Source of the DNA: Komagataeibacter intermedius TF2
GTDB lineage: Bacteria; Pseudomonadota; Alphaproteobacteria; Acetobacterales; Acetobacteraceae
Assembly: GCF_000964425.1 (NCBI RefSeq)
Contig: NZ_BANF01000194.1
Location: 1-61,064 of the forward strand
Reading direction: 5' to 3'
DNA: 61,064 nucleotides
Under the pieces are notes generated by a model. The model was given only the letters and a program-made list of their open reading frames with translations. It was not told the DNA's origin and ran no database searches. This document shows, one piece after another, positions 30,413 to 39,907 of the stretch. Numbering within the stretch: position 1 is the stretch's first letter; every line of letters begins with the position of its first letter. The translations under genes were made by a program, and so were the position numbers.

Positions 30413-31228
30413 TTATCCGGCAAGTTTCCGCGAGATGGATGACGCGGGCCGGCACATCAGCCTGCGCCACAAATAAACAAGGACATGAAACCCGAATACA
30501 GGCAGTCCCAGCAGGTAACGCCGCCATAGCCTGCGCGGTTCACGCACCAGTCGCACAAGCCATTCCAGCCCCATGTTCGCGACCCATCGGGGCGGTCGGT
30601 GCACACGCCCGGCCGCATGGTCAACCAGCGCCCCCGCGGTGATGATGACGCCGGTGGGCAGGTAGTCCATGTTGTCATGCAGCCAGCGTTCCTGCCGGGG
30701 CATGCCCATGGTCAGCAGGATGATGTCCGGGCGGGTCGCCTTAATCCGTTCAAGCAGGAGCGTGGAATCACGCGATCCGGGCGTCGGGTCAAAGAAACCA
30801 TGCTGCGTGCCTGCCGTGCGCACGCCATAGCGGGCGGAAAAGGCCTCTGCGGCCTTGTCCACCACCTCCTCCGTGCCCCCGATCCAGAAGACCGAGGCTT
30901 CGTTCCCCAGTTGCGACAGGACCGGACCGATCCATTCCGGCGGCGTGGTGCGCGGCAGGTGTCGCCCCGTCAGCACGATGCCCGCCAGCTGCACGCCCGC
31001 ACCGTCACAGAATGCAATGTCGGCCCGCCGGAACAGCGTGCGCAGCCAGGGCTGCTTTTGCGACACGACCGCCATATGGGCGTTGGCGTTGACGACTGTC
31101 ATCTTTTGTCCCGCCCGGACCGCATCCACCACACGCTGGACAATATCCGCACGCGATATGTCATGCAGCGGCAGGCCCATGACATCGACAATCGTATTAT
31201 CTACTGCGATTTCTGTATTTGCGTTCAT
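30413..31228 (-). CDS. aceB: WecG/TagA/CpsF glucosyltransferase, AceB/GumM-like
   Basis: GT26-family transferase of 271 residues. It has the typical VNANAHMAVVSQKQPWLR and FCDGAGVQL blocks near residues 45-75, IFLLTMGMPRQERW-like GMPRQE near residue 175, and the Leu-rich C-terminal membrane-associated tail LGLEWLVRLVREPRRLWRRY. GumM adds the second, beta-1,4-linked, backbone glucose to Glc-pyrophosphoryl-undecaprenol; AceB is its acetan counterpart. It lies just downstream of aceA on the same strand. Confidence 0.88.
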   Translation of the reverse strand: MNANTEIAVDNTIVDVMGLPLHDISRADIVQRVVDAVRAGQKMTVVNANAHMAVVSQKQPWLRTLFRRADIAFCDGAGVQLAGIVLTGRHLPRTTPPEWIGPVLSQLGNEASVFWIGGTEEVVDKAAEAFSARYGVRTAGTQHGFFDPTPGSRDSTLLLERIKATRPDIILLTMGMPRQERWLHDNMDYLPTGVIITAGALVDHAAGRVHRPPRWVANMGLEWLVRLVREPRRLWRRYLLGLPVFGFHVLVYLWRRLMCRPASSISRKLAG

Positions 31229-31264
31229 TTGAATACACCGTTCATCATCAGGAAATTGAAGAAT

Positions 31265-32761
31265 TCAGAACGCATTCCGACTGAAAATCTCGCGCTTTAT
31301 GGTCAGGAAAATGATTTTGATATCCAGCCAGATCGACCATGCGCGAATGTATTCCAGATCCAGCACCACACGGCGGCACAGATCATCGCGCGTGACCAGT
31401 TCACCCCGTGACCCGTTGATCTGCGCCCAGCCGGTAATCCCGGGCTGCACGCGGTGGCGGGCGACATATTCTTCCATCGCCTCATGCAGAAGCTGGCCAC
31501 CGGCACGGGTCTGCGGCGCATGGGGGCGTGGGCCGACCAGCGACATCTCACCACGCAGCACGTTGAAAAGCTGCGGCAGTTCATCAATGCTCAATCGCCG
31601 GATCCACTTGCCAACACGGGTCACACGCGGGTCGGTGCGGGATGTCTGGCGCGCGGCGTCAAGGTCCGACATGTCCGTATACATCGACCGGAACTTGAAG
31701 ACATTGAAGTAACGGTTATTGAAGCCCTGCCGGGGCTGGCAGAACAGCACGGGCCCGCGGGAGTCCAGCTTGATCGCCAGCGCCACCAGCGTCAGCAGCG
31801 GGGCAAGCGCCAGCAGCAGCACACTGGCCGTCAGGTCAAATGCGCGCTTTTCCAGCATGTCCCATTCACTCAGCGGACGACGCTGCAGCACCGTCAGCGA
31901 AAACGGCCCGAACCGTTCAACCGGCCAGCCATGGCAATCCTCGGTCATCAGCGACGGCACGACATAGACATCCGCCAGAACGCCACGCAGCCGCCACAGC
32001 ACGTCCATGACATGCTGCTGCCCGCACGCAGGGGGGAAGCATATGATGACCGCATCGATATGATCCTCACGCGCGTGCAGGACCAGCTCTTCCACCGTGC
32101 CGTCACTATTGCCGCCCTGGTCATCAAACGTCCCGACAAGGCGGAACATGCGCTGCATGCGCGTATTGATGCGGGTGGCCATCTGTGTTGCTTCACTGCC
32201 CGATCCGATGATCGCCACCTTGCGCGCAAGGCGACGGGTCATCGTCGGCGTATGCAGGATGTATGTCCCGACACACCGTTCCACAAACAGGATGGCCACC
32301 ACAAAGGCCAGCCATTCCAGCCCCATGCGCACCGTCACGCCAAACGGCCATGACAGCATGACCAGAACCGTACAGAACACCACTTCGCCAAAGGCCACGG
32401 GCGGCAGCAGGTAACGGATCTGGACAGAAGCCCTGGTTATGTCGGGAATGTCGAGCAGGGGAACATTCTTGGGAAACAGGAAAAACGCCCCCGCCGCCAT
32501 GATATTGGCCAGCAGAAGGGCGCCAGACAGTTCATCGGGGGTGTCGTATATCCTCTGCCAGGCAATGCAGGCCACAACGGCGAGGCACACGCAGAATGCA
32601 TCAGACAGGATCACAACCTGGGGCAGGACAGGATGCCGGTAGGAAAAGCTGTCATCCATGCCGCGTGCCGTATGGACGCGCCGGGGAATGCTGTCGAGAC
32701 CGGATGGCAGCGACGACAGGTCCGTTTCGCCATTCTTCAAGTGCCTGAGTGCCTCGCTCAT
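31265..32761 (-). CDS. aceA: Undecaprenyl-phosphate glucose phosphotransferase AceA (GumD-like)
   Basis: Polyprenyl-phosphate hexose-1-phosphate transferase of 498 residues that primes acetan synthesis by moving glucose-1-phosphate from UDP-glucose to undecaprenyl phosphate. Four N-terminal membrane segments are followed by a Rossmann-like domain (KVAIIGSGSEATQMA, about 165) and the C-terminal bacterial sugar transferase domain with its own membrane segment, KFRSMYTD, RVTRVGKWIRRLSIDELPQL and MSLVGPRPHAP. The ATG at 32761 has AGGAG ten bases upstream; a longer frame back to 32860 lacks that. It is the first gene of the main acetan block after manC. Confidence 0.93.
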   Translation of the reverse strand: MSEALRHLKNGETDLSSLPSGLDSIPRRVHTARGMDDSFSYRHPVLPQVVILSDAFCVCLAVVACIAWQRIYDTPDELSGALLLANIMAAGAFFLFPKNVPLLDIPDITRASVQIRYLLPPVAFGEVVFCTVLVMLSWPFGVTVRMGLEWLAFVVAILFVERCVGTYILHTPTMTRRLARKVAIIGSGSEATQMATRINTRMQRMFRLVGTFDDQGGNSDGTVEELVLHAREDHIDAVIICFPPACGQQHVMDVLWRLRGVLADVYVVPSLMTEDCHGWPVERFGPFSLTVLQRRPLSEWDMLEKRAFDLTASVLLLALAPLLTLVALAIKLDSRGPVLFCQPRQGFNNRYFNVFKFRSMYTDMSDLDAARQTSRTDPRVTRVGKWIRRLSIDELPQLFNVLRGEMSLVGPRPHAPQTRAGGQLLHEAMEEYVARHRVQPGITGWAQINGSRGELVTRDDLCRRVVLDLEYIRAWSIWLDIKIIFLTIKREIFSRNAF

Positions 32762-33130
32762 TTTGAAACATCTCCTGTGGACGCGGAACACGACCTGACG
32801 TCGGGCAGGACCCGCCTGCCATTTTCCGCACTGCACAATCGAGTGCGAAATAATCCCCATTTATTGTTGTTTTTTACATGAATCGGGAAACCCCGCTTCC
32901 TGATGCCGGAATATTCTGGGTATTTTGAGGCGAAAATATGTCACGACATCAATACATGGAAGAAATTTCCCAATCATATTTTATTCATAAAACCCTGTCA
33001 TTTTTACATTTCCGTTATTTTATCGTAACGATATAGGGCCACAATAGGGAAAACTACGGACATTCAGTAAAAGCCGCCACCCACATTGCGTAAAATCCCG
33101 TACGGATTTCACGCATGTGCTGGTATCTGC
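32762..33130. promoter_or_regulatory. Upstream region of aceA
   Basis: About 370 bases without a gene, strongly AT-rich at 32860-33040, and the likely site of the promoter of the aceA-to-rmlA block. It contains the 13-base palindrome TATCGT-A-ACGATA at 33021-33033, with the same half-site core as the 18-bp palindrome at 7871-7888. No -35/-10 pair could be fixed with confidence. Confidence 0.45.
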
Positions 33131-34609
33131 CTACTGTCGGCCGTAGGTATCCTCGAACCGGACAATGTCATCCTCACCCAGATACGGACCGGACTGTACC
33201 TCGATCAGGGTCAGGGGTATGCGCCCCGGGTTTTCCAGCCGGTGCATACATCCTAACGGCAGATAAACACTTTCGTTTTCCTGCAACATAAGTTTTTCCT
33301 CATTTCGCGTCACGATGGCGGTACCACTGACAACAACCCAGTGCTCGGCACGGTGAAAATGTTTCTGCAGGGACAGTTTCTGGCCCGGATACACCACGAT
33401 CCGCTTGACCTGGAAACGTTCCCCCTGAATCAACCCTTCGTAAAAACCCCAGGGCCGGTAACAACGATTATGAATTTCGGCTTCCGTTCTTTTGGCCATC
33501 TTCAGCTGCGACACAAGGGCGGACACGTCCTGCGCGTAATCACGGTGAATCGCAAGCACGGCATCCGATGTCACCACCAGCACGATATCCGTAAGCCCCG
33601 CCACCGCCGTCAGCATGCCTTCACTGCGCACGTAACAGTTATGGGACTGTTCCAGCACGACATCGCCCACCACGACGTTGCCTGTCGCATCCTTGTCGCC
33701 CAGTTCCCATAATGCGTTCCAGTTCCCGATATCCGACCAGCCAAGGTCGGCAGGTATCACGACCGCACGATCCGTCCGTTCCATGACCGCATAATCAATG
33801 CTGACATTGGGACAGCGCATGAAGGACGCGGTTTCCAGCCTGCGAAACGTCAGGTCGCTTTCACTGTGCAGCAGCGCATGACGCACATTTTCCAGAACAT
33901 CCGGTTCATGCCGCTTCAGTTCCGCCAGAATGACGGAAGCCGGGGCCAGGAACATGCCCGAATTCCACAGGTAGCCCCCTTCATTCAGCATTTCGGTCGC
34001 ACGCAGGCGATCGGGCTTTTCGATAAAGCGGGCGACGCGGTACACGTTGTCGTCAGCATCACCGGGACGCAGCGGCGCGCCGAGCCGTATATAGCCATAG
34101 CCGGTTTCCGGCACGTCGGGCTTCATGCCGAATGTGACGATGTATCCTTCACGCGCCACGGTCATGGCTTTTTCCAGAACTGCGGGCAGGCGCTCGGGAT
34201 AACGGAAAACGGCATCCGCTGCCATGATCCACAGAAGGGTCTCGGGATCATCCTGCGCCGCCAGCAGGGCTGCGGCCGCAATTGCGGCTGCGGTGTTGCG
34301 CACGGCAGGTTCCAGGATGATCCGTCCGTCCTCGCACCCGTTTTCGCGCAGCTGTTCCGCCACAAGGAAACGGTGCGCGTTGTTACACACCACAATCGGC
34401 GGTGCAAAGGCCGTGCCCGTGGCGCGCTGCAGCGTTTCCCCGATCATGGTCCGGCTGGAGGCCAGCGCCCAGAACTGTTTGGGGTGGCTTGCGCGTGAAA
34501 CGGGCCATAGCCGCGTACCCGTGCCACCGGACAGGATAACGGGCGTAATGGTCCGGTTGCGGGGTTCAGGCGTGGATACGGTTACATCCGTTGCTGTCAT
34601 AAACGTCAT
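33131..34609 (-). CDS. manC: Mannose-1-phosphate guanylyltransferase / mannose-6-phosphate isomerase
   Basis: Bifunctional type II enzyme of 492 residues supplying GDP-mannose. The N-terminal nucleotidyltransferase begins PVILSGGTGTRLWPVSR with HPKQF, and the C-terminal cupin isomerase domain has RCYRPWGFYEGL, HFHRAEHWVVVSGTA and LPLGCMHRLENPG. The ATG at 34609 has GGAG upstream; the longer frame to 34711 looks like non-coding leader. It is divergent from ugd, and the two share a 307-base intergenic region. GDP-mannose is used by AceC. Confidence 0.94.
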   Translation of the reverse strand: MTFMTATDVTVSTPEPRNRTITPVILSGGTGTRLWPVSRASHPKQFWALASSRTMIGETLQRATGTAFAPPIVVCNNAHRFLVAEQLRENGCEDGRIILEPAVRNTAAAIAAAALLAAQDDPETLLWIMAADAVFRYPERLPAVLEKAMTVAREGYIVTFGMKPDVPETGYGYIRLGAPLRPGDADDNVYRVARFIEKPDRLRATEMLNEGGYLWNSGMFLAPASVILAELKRHEPDVLENVRHALLHSESDLTFRRLETASFMRCPNVSIDYAVMERTDRAVVIPADLGWSDIGNWNALWELGDKDATGNVVVGDVVLEQSHNCYVRSEGMLTAVAGLTDIVLVVTSDAVLAIHRDYAQDVSALVSQLKMAKRTEAEIHNRCYRPWGFYEGLIQGERFQVKRIVVYPGQKLSLQKHFHRAEHWVVVSGTAIVTRNEEKLMLQENESVYLPLGCMHRLENPGRIPLTLIEVQSGPYLGEDDIVRFEDTYGRQ

Positions 34610-34916
34610 GGATCGTGACTCCGTCCTGCGGTTTTCATGCTGCACGTATCCGCTGTTTCCCGATGGGAAACAGAAACCGGTCATGTCGGACATTGATGTT
34701 GCGGAATGCACTTAGCCTGAATTTTTTTGTCAAGAATGTGGTGGGCAAACATATTTTTGTCGTGATCATGCCTTTGTGTAGCATCCGTGTGACATCTTCC
34801 GGGTTACGGAACATGCACCCCTTATTACTTTTGGTTTTATTAAACCCGCTTTGAAAAGCTTTGAATTCCGGCCTGTTCCGGACGGCAGGCCGCGATACGA
34901 GATCAGGGAGGTCCAG
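34610..34916. promoter_or_regulatory. Divergent promoter region manC / ugd
   Basis: 307 bases between two divergent sugar-nucleotide genes. AT-rich sequence at 34700-34850 should hold both promoters. No operator-like palindrome was recognised. Confidence 0.45.
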
Positions 34917-36266
34917 GTGCGAATTGCTATGATTGGTGGAGGCTACGTTGGGTTGGTCTCCGGTACATGTTTTGCAGAATTTGGCACCGATGTTGCCATT
35001 GTTGAAACCAACCCGGACCGTCTGACCGCCCTGCGTGAAGGGCGCATACCGATTTACGAACCCGGTCTGGACCGTCTGGTGGAAGAAAACGTGGAAGCCG
35101 GGCGCCTGACATTCGGGGACGACATCGCCGCTGCGGTCAAAGGGGCTGATGCCGTATTCGTGGCGGTTGGCACGCCGTCACGCCGGGGCGACGGGCAGGC
35201 GGATACAAGTTATGTCTACGCCGCCGTGGAACAGATTGCCCGCGTGGCGGACGGGTACACCGTCATTGTCACCAAATCGACCGTGCCGGTAGGAACAGGA
35301 CGTGAAATTGCACGAATCATACGCAAGACACGCCCGGACCTGGATTTCGATGTTGCATCGAATCCGGAATTCCTGCGGGAAGGCAACGCAATTCAGGATT
35401 TCATGCGCCCTGACCGTGTCATTATTGGCACAGACCAATATAAACCGGAGGGTACGGAGCGGGCGCAGAATATCCTGCGCAAGCTGTACCGTCCGCTTTA
35501 TCTGCTGGAAACGCCCATTGTCTTTACGGGCCTGGAAACGGCTGAACTGATCAAATATTCCGCCAATTCATTCCTTGCGATGAAAATTACCTTCATCAAT
35601 GAAATCTCGGACCTGTGTGAAAAGGTCGGCGCCAATGTCAATGACGTGGCGCGTTCCATCGGGCTGGATGGACGTATCGGCAAGAAATTCCTGCATCCCA
35701 GCCCCGGCTTTGGCGGTTCATGTTTTCCCAAGGATACCCGTGCGCTGACGGCAATCGGCCGCAATGCGGGATCCCCCGTCCGGCTGATCGAAACTACGGT
35801 CGCGGTCAACGAACAGCGCATGAAGGACATGGGCGAACGTGTCATTGCCTTTGCCGGCGGGGATGTGAGTGGACTGACCATCGGCGTGCTGGGGCTGACC
35901 TTCAAACCCGAAACCGATGACATGCGTGAAGCCGCCTCCATTCCCGTTCTCGACATGCTGGACAAGGGGGGCGCGAAAATCCGCGCGTTCGATCCCGCTG
36001 GCATGACCACAGCGCGTCCCGTATTACCGAAATCCGTGACCTACTGCACGGACGCGCTGGATGCCGCAAAAGGGGCGGACATCCTTGTTGTAATGACGGA
36101 GTGGAATGAATTCCGCTCGCTTGCCCCGGAAAAACTGGCAGCGGAAATGAAGGGCCGCAAAATTGCGGACCTGCGCAACATTTGGGACCCCAAGGCCATA
36201 AAGGATGCCGGGTTCGACTATATTTCGCTCGGTCGGCCGGACGCGGTACAGCCTCATCAGGCATAA
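34917..36266 (+). CDS. ugd: UDP-glucose 6-dehydrogenase
   Basis: NAD-dependent oxidation of UDP-glucose to UDP-glucuronate, the donor for the GumK-like transferase. The 449-residue protein starts RIAMIGGGYVGLVSGTCFAE with the NAD-binding loop and has the catalytic Cys in GFGGSCFPKDTRAL near residue 265. The GTG at 34917 is taken as start because AGGGAGG precedes it at ideal spacing and the length then matches the family; the frame is open back to a TTG at 34851. A hairpin follows the stop. In acetan literature the equivalent gene is, as I recall, aceM. Confidence 0.95.
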   Translation: MRIAMIGGGYVGLVSGTCFAEFGTDVAIVETNPDRLTALREGRIPIYEPGLDRLVEENVEAGRLTFGDDIAAAVKGADAVFVAVGTPSRRGDGQADTSYVYAAVEQIARVADGYTVIVTKSTVPVGTGREIARIIRKTRPDLDFDVASNPEFLREGNAIQDFMRPDRVIIGTDQYKPEGTERAQNILRKLYRPLYLLETPIVFTGLETAELIKYSANSFLAMKITFINEISDLCEKVGANVNDVARSIGLDGRIGKKFLHPSPGFGGSCFPKDTRALTAIGRNAGSPVRLIETTVAVNEQRMKDMGERVIAFAGGDVSGLTIGVLGLTFKPETDDMREAASIPVLDMLDKGGAKIRAFDPAGMTTARPVLPKSVTYCTDALDAAKGADILVVMTEWNEFRSLAPEKLAAEMKGRKIADLRNIWDPKAIKDAGFDYISLGRPDAVQPHQA

Positions 36267-36275
36267 CGCACGAAA

Positions 36276-36300
36276 CCGGGCCATGCACCGCATGGCCCGG
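36276..36300. terminator. Hairpin after ugd
   Basis: Perfect 10-bp arms CCGGGCCATG and CATGGCCCGG with loop CACCG, nine bases after the ugd stop. No T-run follows, so termination may be weak or factor-dependent. Confidence 0.5.
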
Positions 36301-36434
36301 CCAGAACCCGCCAGTTCCCCTGATCATACCATCAGAAACAGACATAGATTGTGATGTACAGGTAGCAGAACAGCGCCGGAACTACACTCGCGGTACATTC
36401 GAAAAAGCAGGTGGCTGCTTAAAAACGACCTGCA

Positions 36435-36530
36435 AAAAAAGAATAAAAGTCTTCGTGCACCGCCTTTTTTCAAAAAAGGCGGTGTTCTTCGACGCTTTCT
36501 GGAAAAAGCGTCATCAAAAAATTTTGGTCG
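36435..36530. repeat. Dispersed double-hairpin repeat, copy 3
   Basis: Best-preserved copy: AAAGTCTTCGTGCACCGCC, a first stem ACCGCCTTTTTT/AAAAAAGGCGGT at 36459-36483 and a second stem GACGCTTT/AAAGCGTC at 36491-36511, then CATCAAAAAATTTTGGTC. It lies between the convergent ends of ugd and the GT2 gene. Confidence 0.7.
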
Positions 36531-36540
36531 TGATCTGTTG

Positions 36541-37506
36541 TCAGGAATGGCAAAGCCTGCGCCTGAGCGCCGCCGCCACCTGACGGATCATGGCTGGCAG
36601 GAACGCAGGCCTGCGCATGATGCGCCGGATGATTGCCCCCACTGCCCCCGCGCGCAACGCCACGGACACGAAATAGGAATCATCCAGTCGCTGCAGCCCC
36701 TCGGCACGCTGGCGCAGCAGATCCACCAGTTCGGGATCATTGCGAATGCGCGGGTCACGCGCCAGTGCCAGCGCGGTGTCATGCATATCCCGATAGGCAA
36801 TGACCGTGCGTGACATGCCCGATGCACGCCTGCTGACACTGCCCTGGCGCTGTGTATAAAGATACGTGGCGTGATCAATCAGGAAAAACCTGCCACCCAC
36901 CATGAGGAAAGCGACCATAAGCAGGAAATCCTCCCCATGCCGCACCACGGGGTCATACCGTATGGCATGGGCAAGCATGAATTCCCGTCGGAACACGGGC
37001 TTGAGCAATCCCCAGTCAAACCCTTCCCCGCCCGATCGGTTATGGGCGATGTAATCACGCAGTCCGACGGGCGTACGCGGCACCTGCCCTGCCCCCATCG
37101 CCCGTCCCGTCACCTGTCCGGCCATGGCGTCGTAATAGGCCAGATCATCCGCCACCGCATCACAATCCCCTGCCGCCGCACGGGCCATCAGCACCTCCAG
37201 CCGGTCGGGGGCAAAGGCGTCATCGGCGTCAAGAAACGCAATCCAGTCACCCCGCGCCGCCCCCAGCCCCACGTTCCGCGCGACCGATGGTCCCCCGTTA
37301 TACGGCGTGGACATAACGCGGATACTGCCATGCGCGCGCGCCAGCCTGTTCAGCAGGTCTGGCGTCCCGTCGGTGGAACAGTCATCCACAATGATGATTT
37401 CCAGCGGCGCATGCGTCTGTTCCAGCGCGGAACTGACGGCACGCATGATAAAGGCCTGTGCATTATACGTCGTAATGACCAGACTGACGGACATGGGAGT
37501 GTTCAT
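36541..37506 (-). CDS. GT2 family glycosyltransferase (AceP candidate)
   Basis: GT-A fold family 2 transferase of 321 residues. SLVITTYNAQAFIMRAVSSA at the N terminus, IIVDDCSTDGT near residue 40 and the DxD motif in IAFLDADDAFAPDRLEV near residue 95 are clear. It is the last of three overlapping transferase genes (start overlaps the preceding stop as ATGA) and is probably one of the enzymes that add the outer glucose residues of the acetan side chain. Which glucose linkage it forms is not readable; AceP is the published beta-glucosyltransferase of this region and is the best guess. Confidence 0.82.
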   Translation of the reverse strand: MNTPMSVSLVITTYNAQAFIMRAVSSALEQTHAPLEIIIVDDCSTDGTPDLLNRLARAHGSIRVMSTPYNGGPSVARNVGLGAARGDWIAFLDADDAFAPDRLEVLMARAAAGDCDAVADDLAYYDAMAGQVTGRAMGAGQVPRTPVGLRDYIAHNRSGGEGFDWGLLKPVFRREFMLAHAIRYDPVVRHGEDFLLMVAFLMVGGRFFLIDHATYLYTQRQGSVSRRASGMSRTVIAYRDMHDTALALARDPRIRNDPELVDLLRQRAEGLQRLDDSYFVSVALRAGAVGAIIRRIMRRPAFLPAMIRQVAAALRRRLCHS

Positions 37507-38702
37507 GGAATGCGTCCTGTCATGCTGTCGTAAATTTTTTCCAGTGTTGCCGCCCAGTGGGCCAGGTCATGCTGTCGCGCCACGAACGCGGGACCGGCGG
37601 CGGACATGCGTGCAGCCAGACCGTCATCGCACAGCAGGTCCAGCAGGCGCGCCGCCAGCGTTGCGACATCCCCTTCAGCAAAGGCGAAGCCTGTCGTGCC
37701 ATCGACAATGCCTTCCGTCGCCCCGCCCCGTGCCGATGTCACGACCGGAACGCCACAGGCCTGCGCTTCCAGCAGGACCAGCCCCATGCCTTCCGCATCG
37801 CCATTGGCGGCGGTGACACTGGGCAGACAGAAGACACGCGCCTGTTCCAGCAGCGGCTGCATTTCTGCCGCTGAATAACGGCCGTAAAATGATACGCCAC
37901 CCAGCCCTTCGGCAAGACGGGTCAGCATCGGGCGTTCGGGGCCATCGCCGGCAATAATCAGTTTTGCGGCGGGCAGCCTGTCCCGCACGATGCGAAAGGC
38001 TTCAATCAGGTAACGACAGCCCTTTTTTTCCACCAGCCTGCCCGCGAACACGATCACCGGCGCACGCCCTGCAACCGGCTGGCCCGTATGGTGAAAGCGA
38101 TGGACATCAATCCCGATGGGGCAGACATGAATACGCTGTTCCGGCAGACCCGCGCGCAGTGCCGCTTCGCGTATGCTCTGGGACACGGCGACAAAACTGA
38201 CCTCCGGCCGGGTGGCCAGATGCTGCAGCCTGCGCGGATAGGCACGCCAGCGCCGTCCCCCGCCGCCTCTGGCGAACCACTGCATATGGGTTGTAATATC
38301 CGATCCGTGCAGCGTGACCAGCAATGGCACATTCAGCGCACGCGCCACGGGCCATGCCTCCACTCCGTCAAAGCCGAAATGGGCATGTACCAGTACCGGG
38401 TCCACCGCACGCGCCAGTTTCATCATGCCCGGCACGGGACGTTCCACATAGCGCGCGCCCATGCCGATCAGGCGCTGGAAAAACGTGGGCGGCCCATCAT
38501 GCAGGGCCCGGACGGCCATGCCATCCAGCGGCAGCTGGCCCACCGTACGCTCCCCGATCAGGACCGGCCGCCAGCGCGTCAGTGCACGCGCCTGATCCCG
38601 CACGAATGTTTCGGACCAGGGCAGGATCTGCGTGCGATAGATTGCGACACAGGGCCGGGTCAGACCGGAAATGCCCGTCCCTGCCTGCGACAGCATCTTC
38701 AT
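37503..38702 (-). CDS. GT4 family glycosyltransferase (AceQ candidate)
   Basis: GT-B fold transferase of 399 residues. The N-terminal domain carries PVLVHAHFGFDGVEAWPVA and LVTLHGSDITTH; the C-terminal donor domain has VIVFAGRLVEKKGCRYLIEA and the EX7E-type block GMGLVLLEAQACGVPVVTSA near residue 295. Its ends overlap both neighbouring transferase genes by four bases, so the three are translated together. By elimination it probably adds one glucose of the acetan side chain. The AceQ name is a guess from position and family. Confidence 0.82.
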   Translation of the reverse strand: MKMLSQAGTGISGLTRPCVAIYRTQILPWSETFVRDQARALTRWRPVLIGERTVGQLPLDGMAVRALHDGPPTFFQRLIGMGARYVERPVPGMMKLARAVDPVLVHAHFGFDGVEAWPVARALNVPLLVTLHGSDITTHMQWFARGGGGRRWRAYPRRLQHLATRPEVSFVAVSQSIREAALRAGLPEQRIHVCPIGIDVHRFHHTGQPVAGRAPVIVFAGRLVEKKGCRYLIEAFRIVRDRLPAAKLIIAGDGPERPMLTRLAEGLGGVSFYGRYSAAEMQPLLEQARVFCLPSVTAANGDAEGMGLVLLEAQACGVPVVTSARGGATEGIVDGTTGFAFAEGDVATLAARLLDLLCDDGLAARMSAAGPAFVARQHDLAHWAATLEKIYDSMTGRIP

Positions 38703-39862
38703 GCCGCCACGGCCTGTGGCACGACAGCAGTCGGCGTCATGGGTGTATCACTACCCTGCCCACGATGGCATGCCCGGTCGGTGCGCGAAGATTCCCGGCC
38801 AAACCGGCGCACGAGTGGTGCCAGCAGCACACCCAGCACAAAGTCCTTCTGCATGGCGCGGCTGCCAAATGTCCAGAATGACCGCTCACTATACCCTCCG
38901 TCACGCACCAGTTGCACGAAGGCCGCGATACGGCGTGGCAGGGCGCCGGAACAGACATCGGCCCGGCGGGTATAAAGCGGTTCCAGCTTACGCCATGCCT
39001 CGGCAGCCACGCGGGCACGGGCACGCAGGGGTTCAGGCCACTCCGCCATCTGCGCCAGATCGGCGAACATGTTGCTGTCCTGCACCGTCATCCGCGCCAG
39101 ATAGCGGTATGTATCGGCCCGGTCTTCCAGACGGTAGCGCCAGCGATCCACGAATGTGGGCCTGGTCCGCTTGCCCGACCCAACCGTATTGCCCCCGTGC
39201 AGGCGGTATTCCGTCAGTTCGTCATCCAGATAGACAATGGTGCCGACACCGGATGCGACCAGGAAGAAAAACAGGTCGTGTCCCATTTCCTTGCCCGGAT
39301 TGTAATGATCCCCCATGCGGGCCCACAGGGCGGATGCAGGTTTCAGTTCCGCGCGGAATGTCTGCATGAAGCCATAGGAAAAACACCATGGCTGCAGGGT
39401 AAGCGGTCGCGATACCGCGGGTATGGGGGGCGTTGCGTAAAATGGCGAGATGGGCGCACGCTGTTCATTCACCAGATGCGCGTTGTGGAAGACCATCATG
39501 ACATCGGGATCATTCACGAACGCCTGCCTGACACGCGCCAGATTATCGGGTTTCCAGAAATCATCCTGGTCACAGAAGGAAATCAGGTCACCCGAACTCA
39601 GGCTGACCGCATGCATGAAATTGCCCTTGTAGCCCAGACGCTGCGCATTGCGGTGGATATGCACCGGAAAGGGTGCCGTACGGGCAAAATCGGCCACAAT
39701 ATCCAGCGTGCCGTCGGTCGAACCATCATCCGTCACGACCAGTTCGGCAGGCAGGCACGTCTGTGCCGCCAGACTGTCCAGCTGTTCACGAATATGGGCA
39801 GCCCCGTTATAGGTCGCCATGACAACTGAAATGCGTAACCCGTTATCACCTGCCTCAGTCAT
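38699..39862 (-). CDS. GT2 family glycosyltransferase, rhamnosyltransferase-like (AceR candidate)
   Basis: GT-A transferase of 387 residues. RISVVMATYNGAAHIREQLD at residues 9-28, LVVTDDGSTDGTLDIV and the motif GDLISFCDQDDFWKPDNL near residue 90 are the pattern of alpha-L-rhamnosyltransferases of the RgpB/WbbL type. It would add the terminal L-rhamnose of acetan from dTDP-rhamnose, whose whole pathway is encoded nearby; this corresponds to AceR. The gene is 45 bases downstream of the GumK-like gene and overlaps the next transferase by four bases. Confidence 0.83.
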   Translation of the reverse strand: MTEAGDNGLRISVVMATYNGAAHIREQLDSLAAQTCLPAELVVTDDGSTDGTLDIVADFARTAPFPVHIHRNAQRLGYKGNFMHAVSLSSGDLISFCDQDDFWKPDNLARVRQAFVNDPDVMMVFHNAHLVNEQRAPISPFYATPPIPAVSRPLTLQPWCFSYGFMQTFRAELKPASALWARMGDHYNPGKEMGHDLFFFLVASGVGTIVYLDDELTEYRLHGGNTVGSGKRTRPTFVDRWRYRLEDRADTYRYLARMTVQDSNMFADLAQMAEWPEPLRARARVAAEAWRKLEPLYTRRADVCSGALPRRIAAFVQLVRDGGYSERSFWTFGSRAMQKDFVLGVLLAPLVRRFGRESSRTDRACHRGQGSDTPMTPTAVVPQAVAA

Positions 39863-39907
39863 GTTTCTCGCTCTTTCCTAATGCTTTGCGCAGGGACAGG
39901 CCTGCCT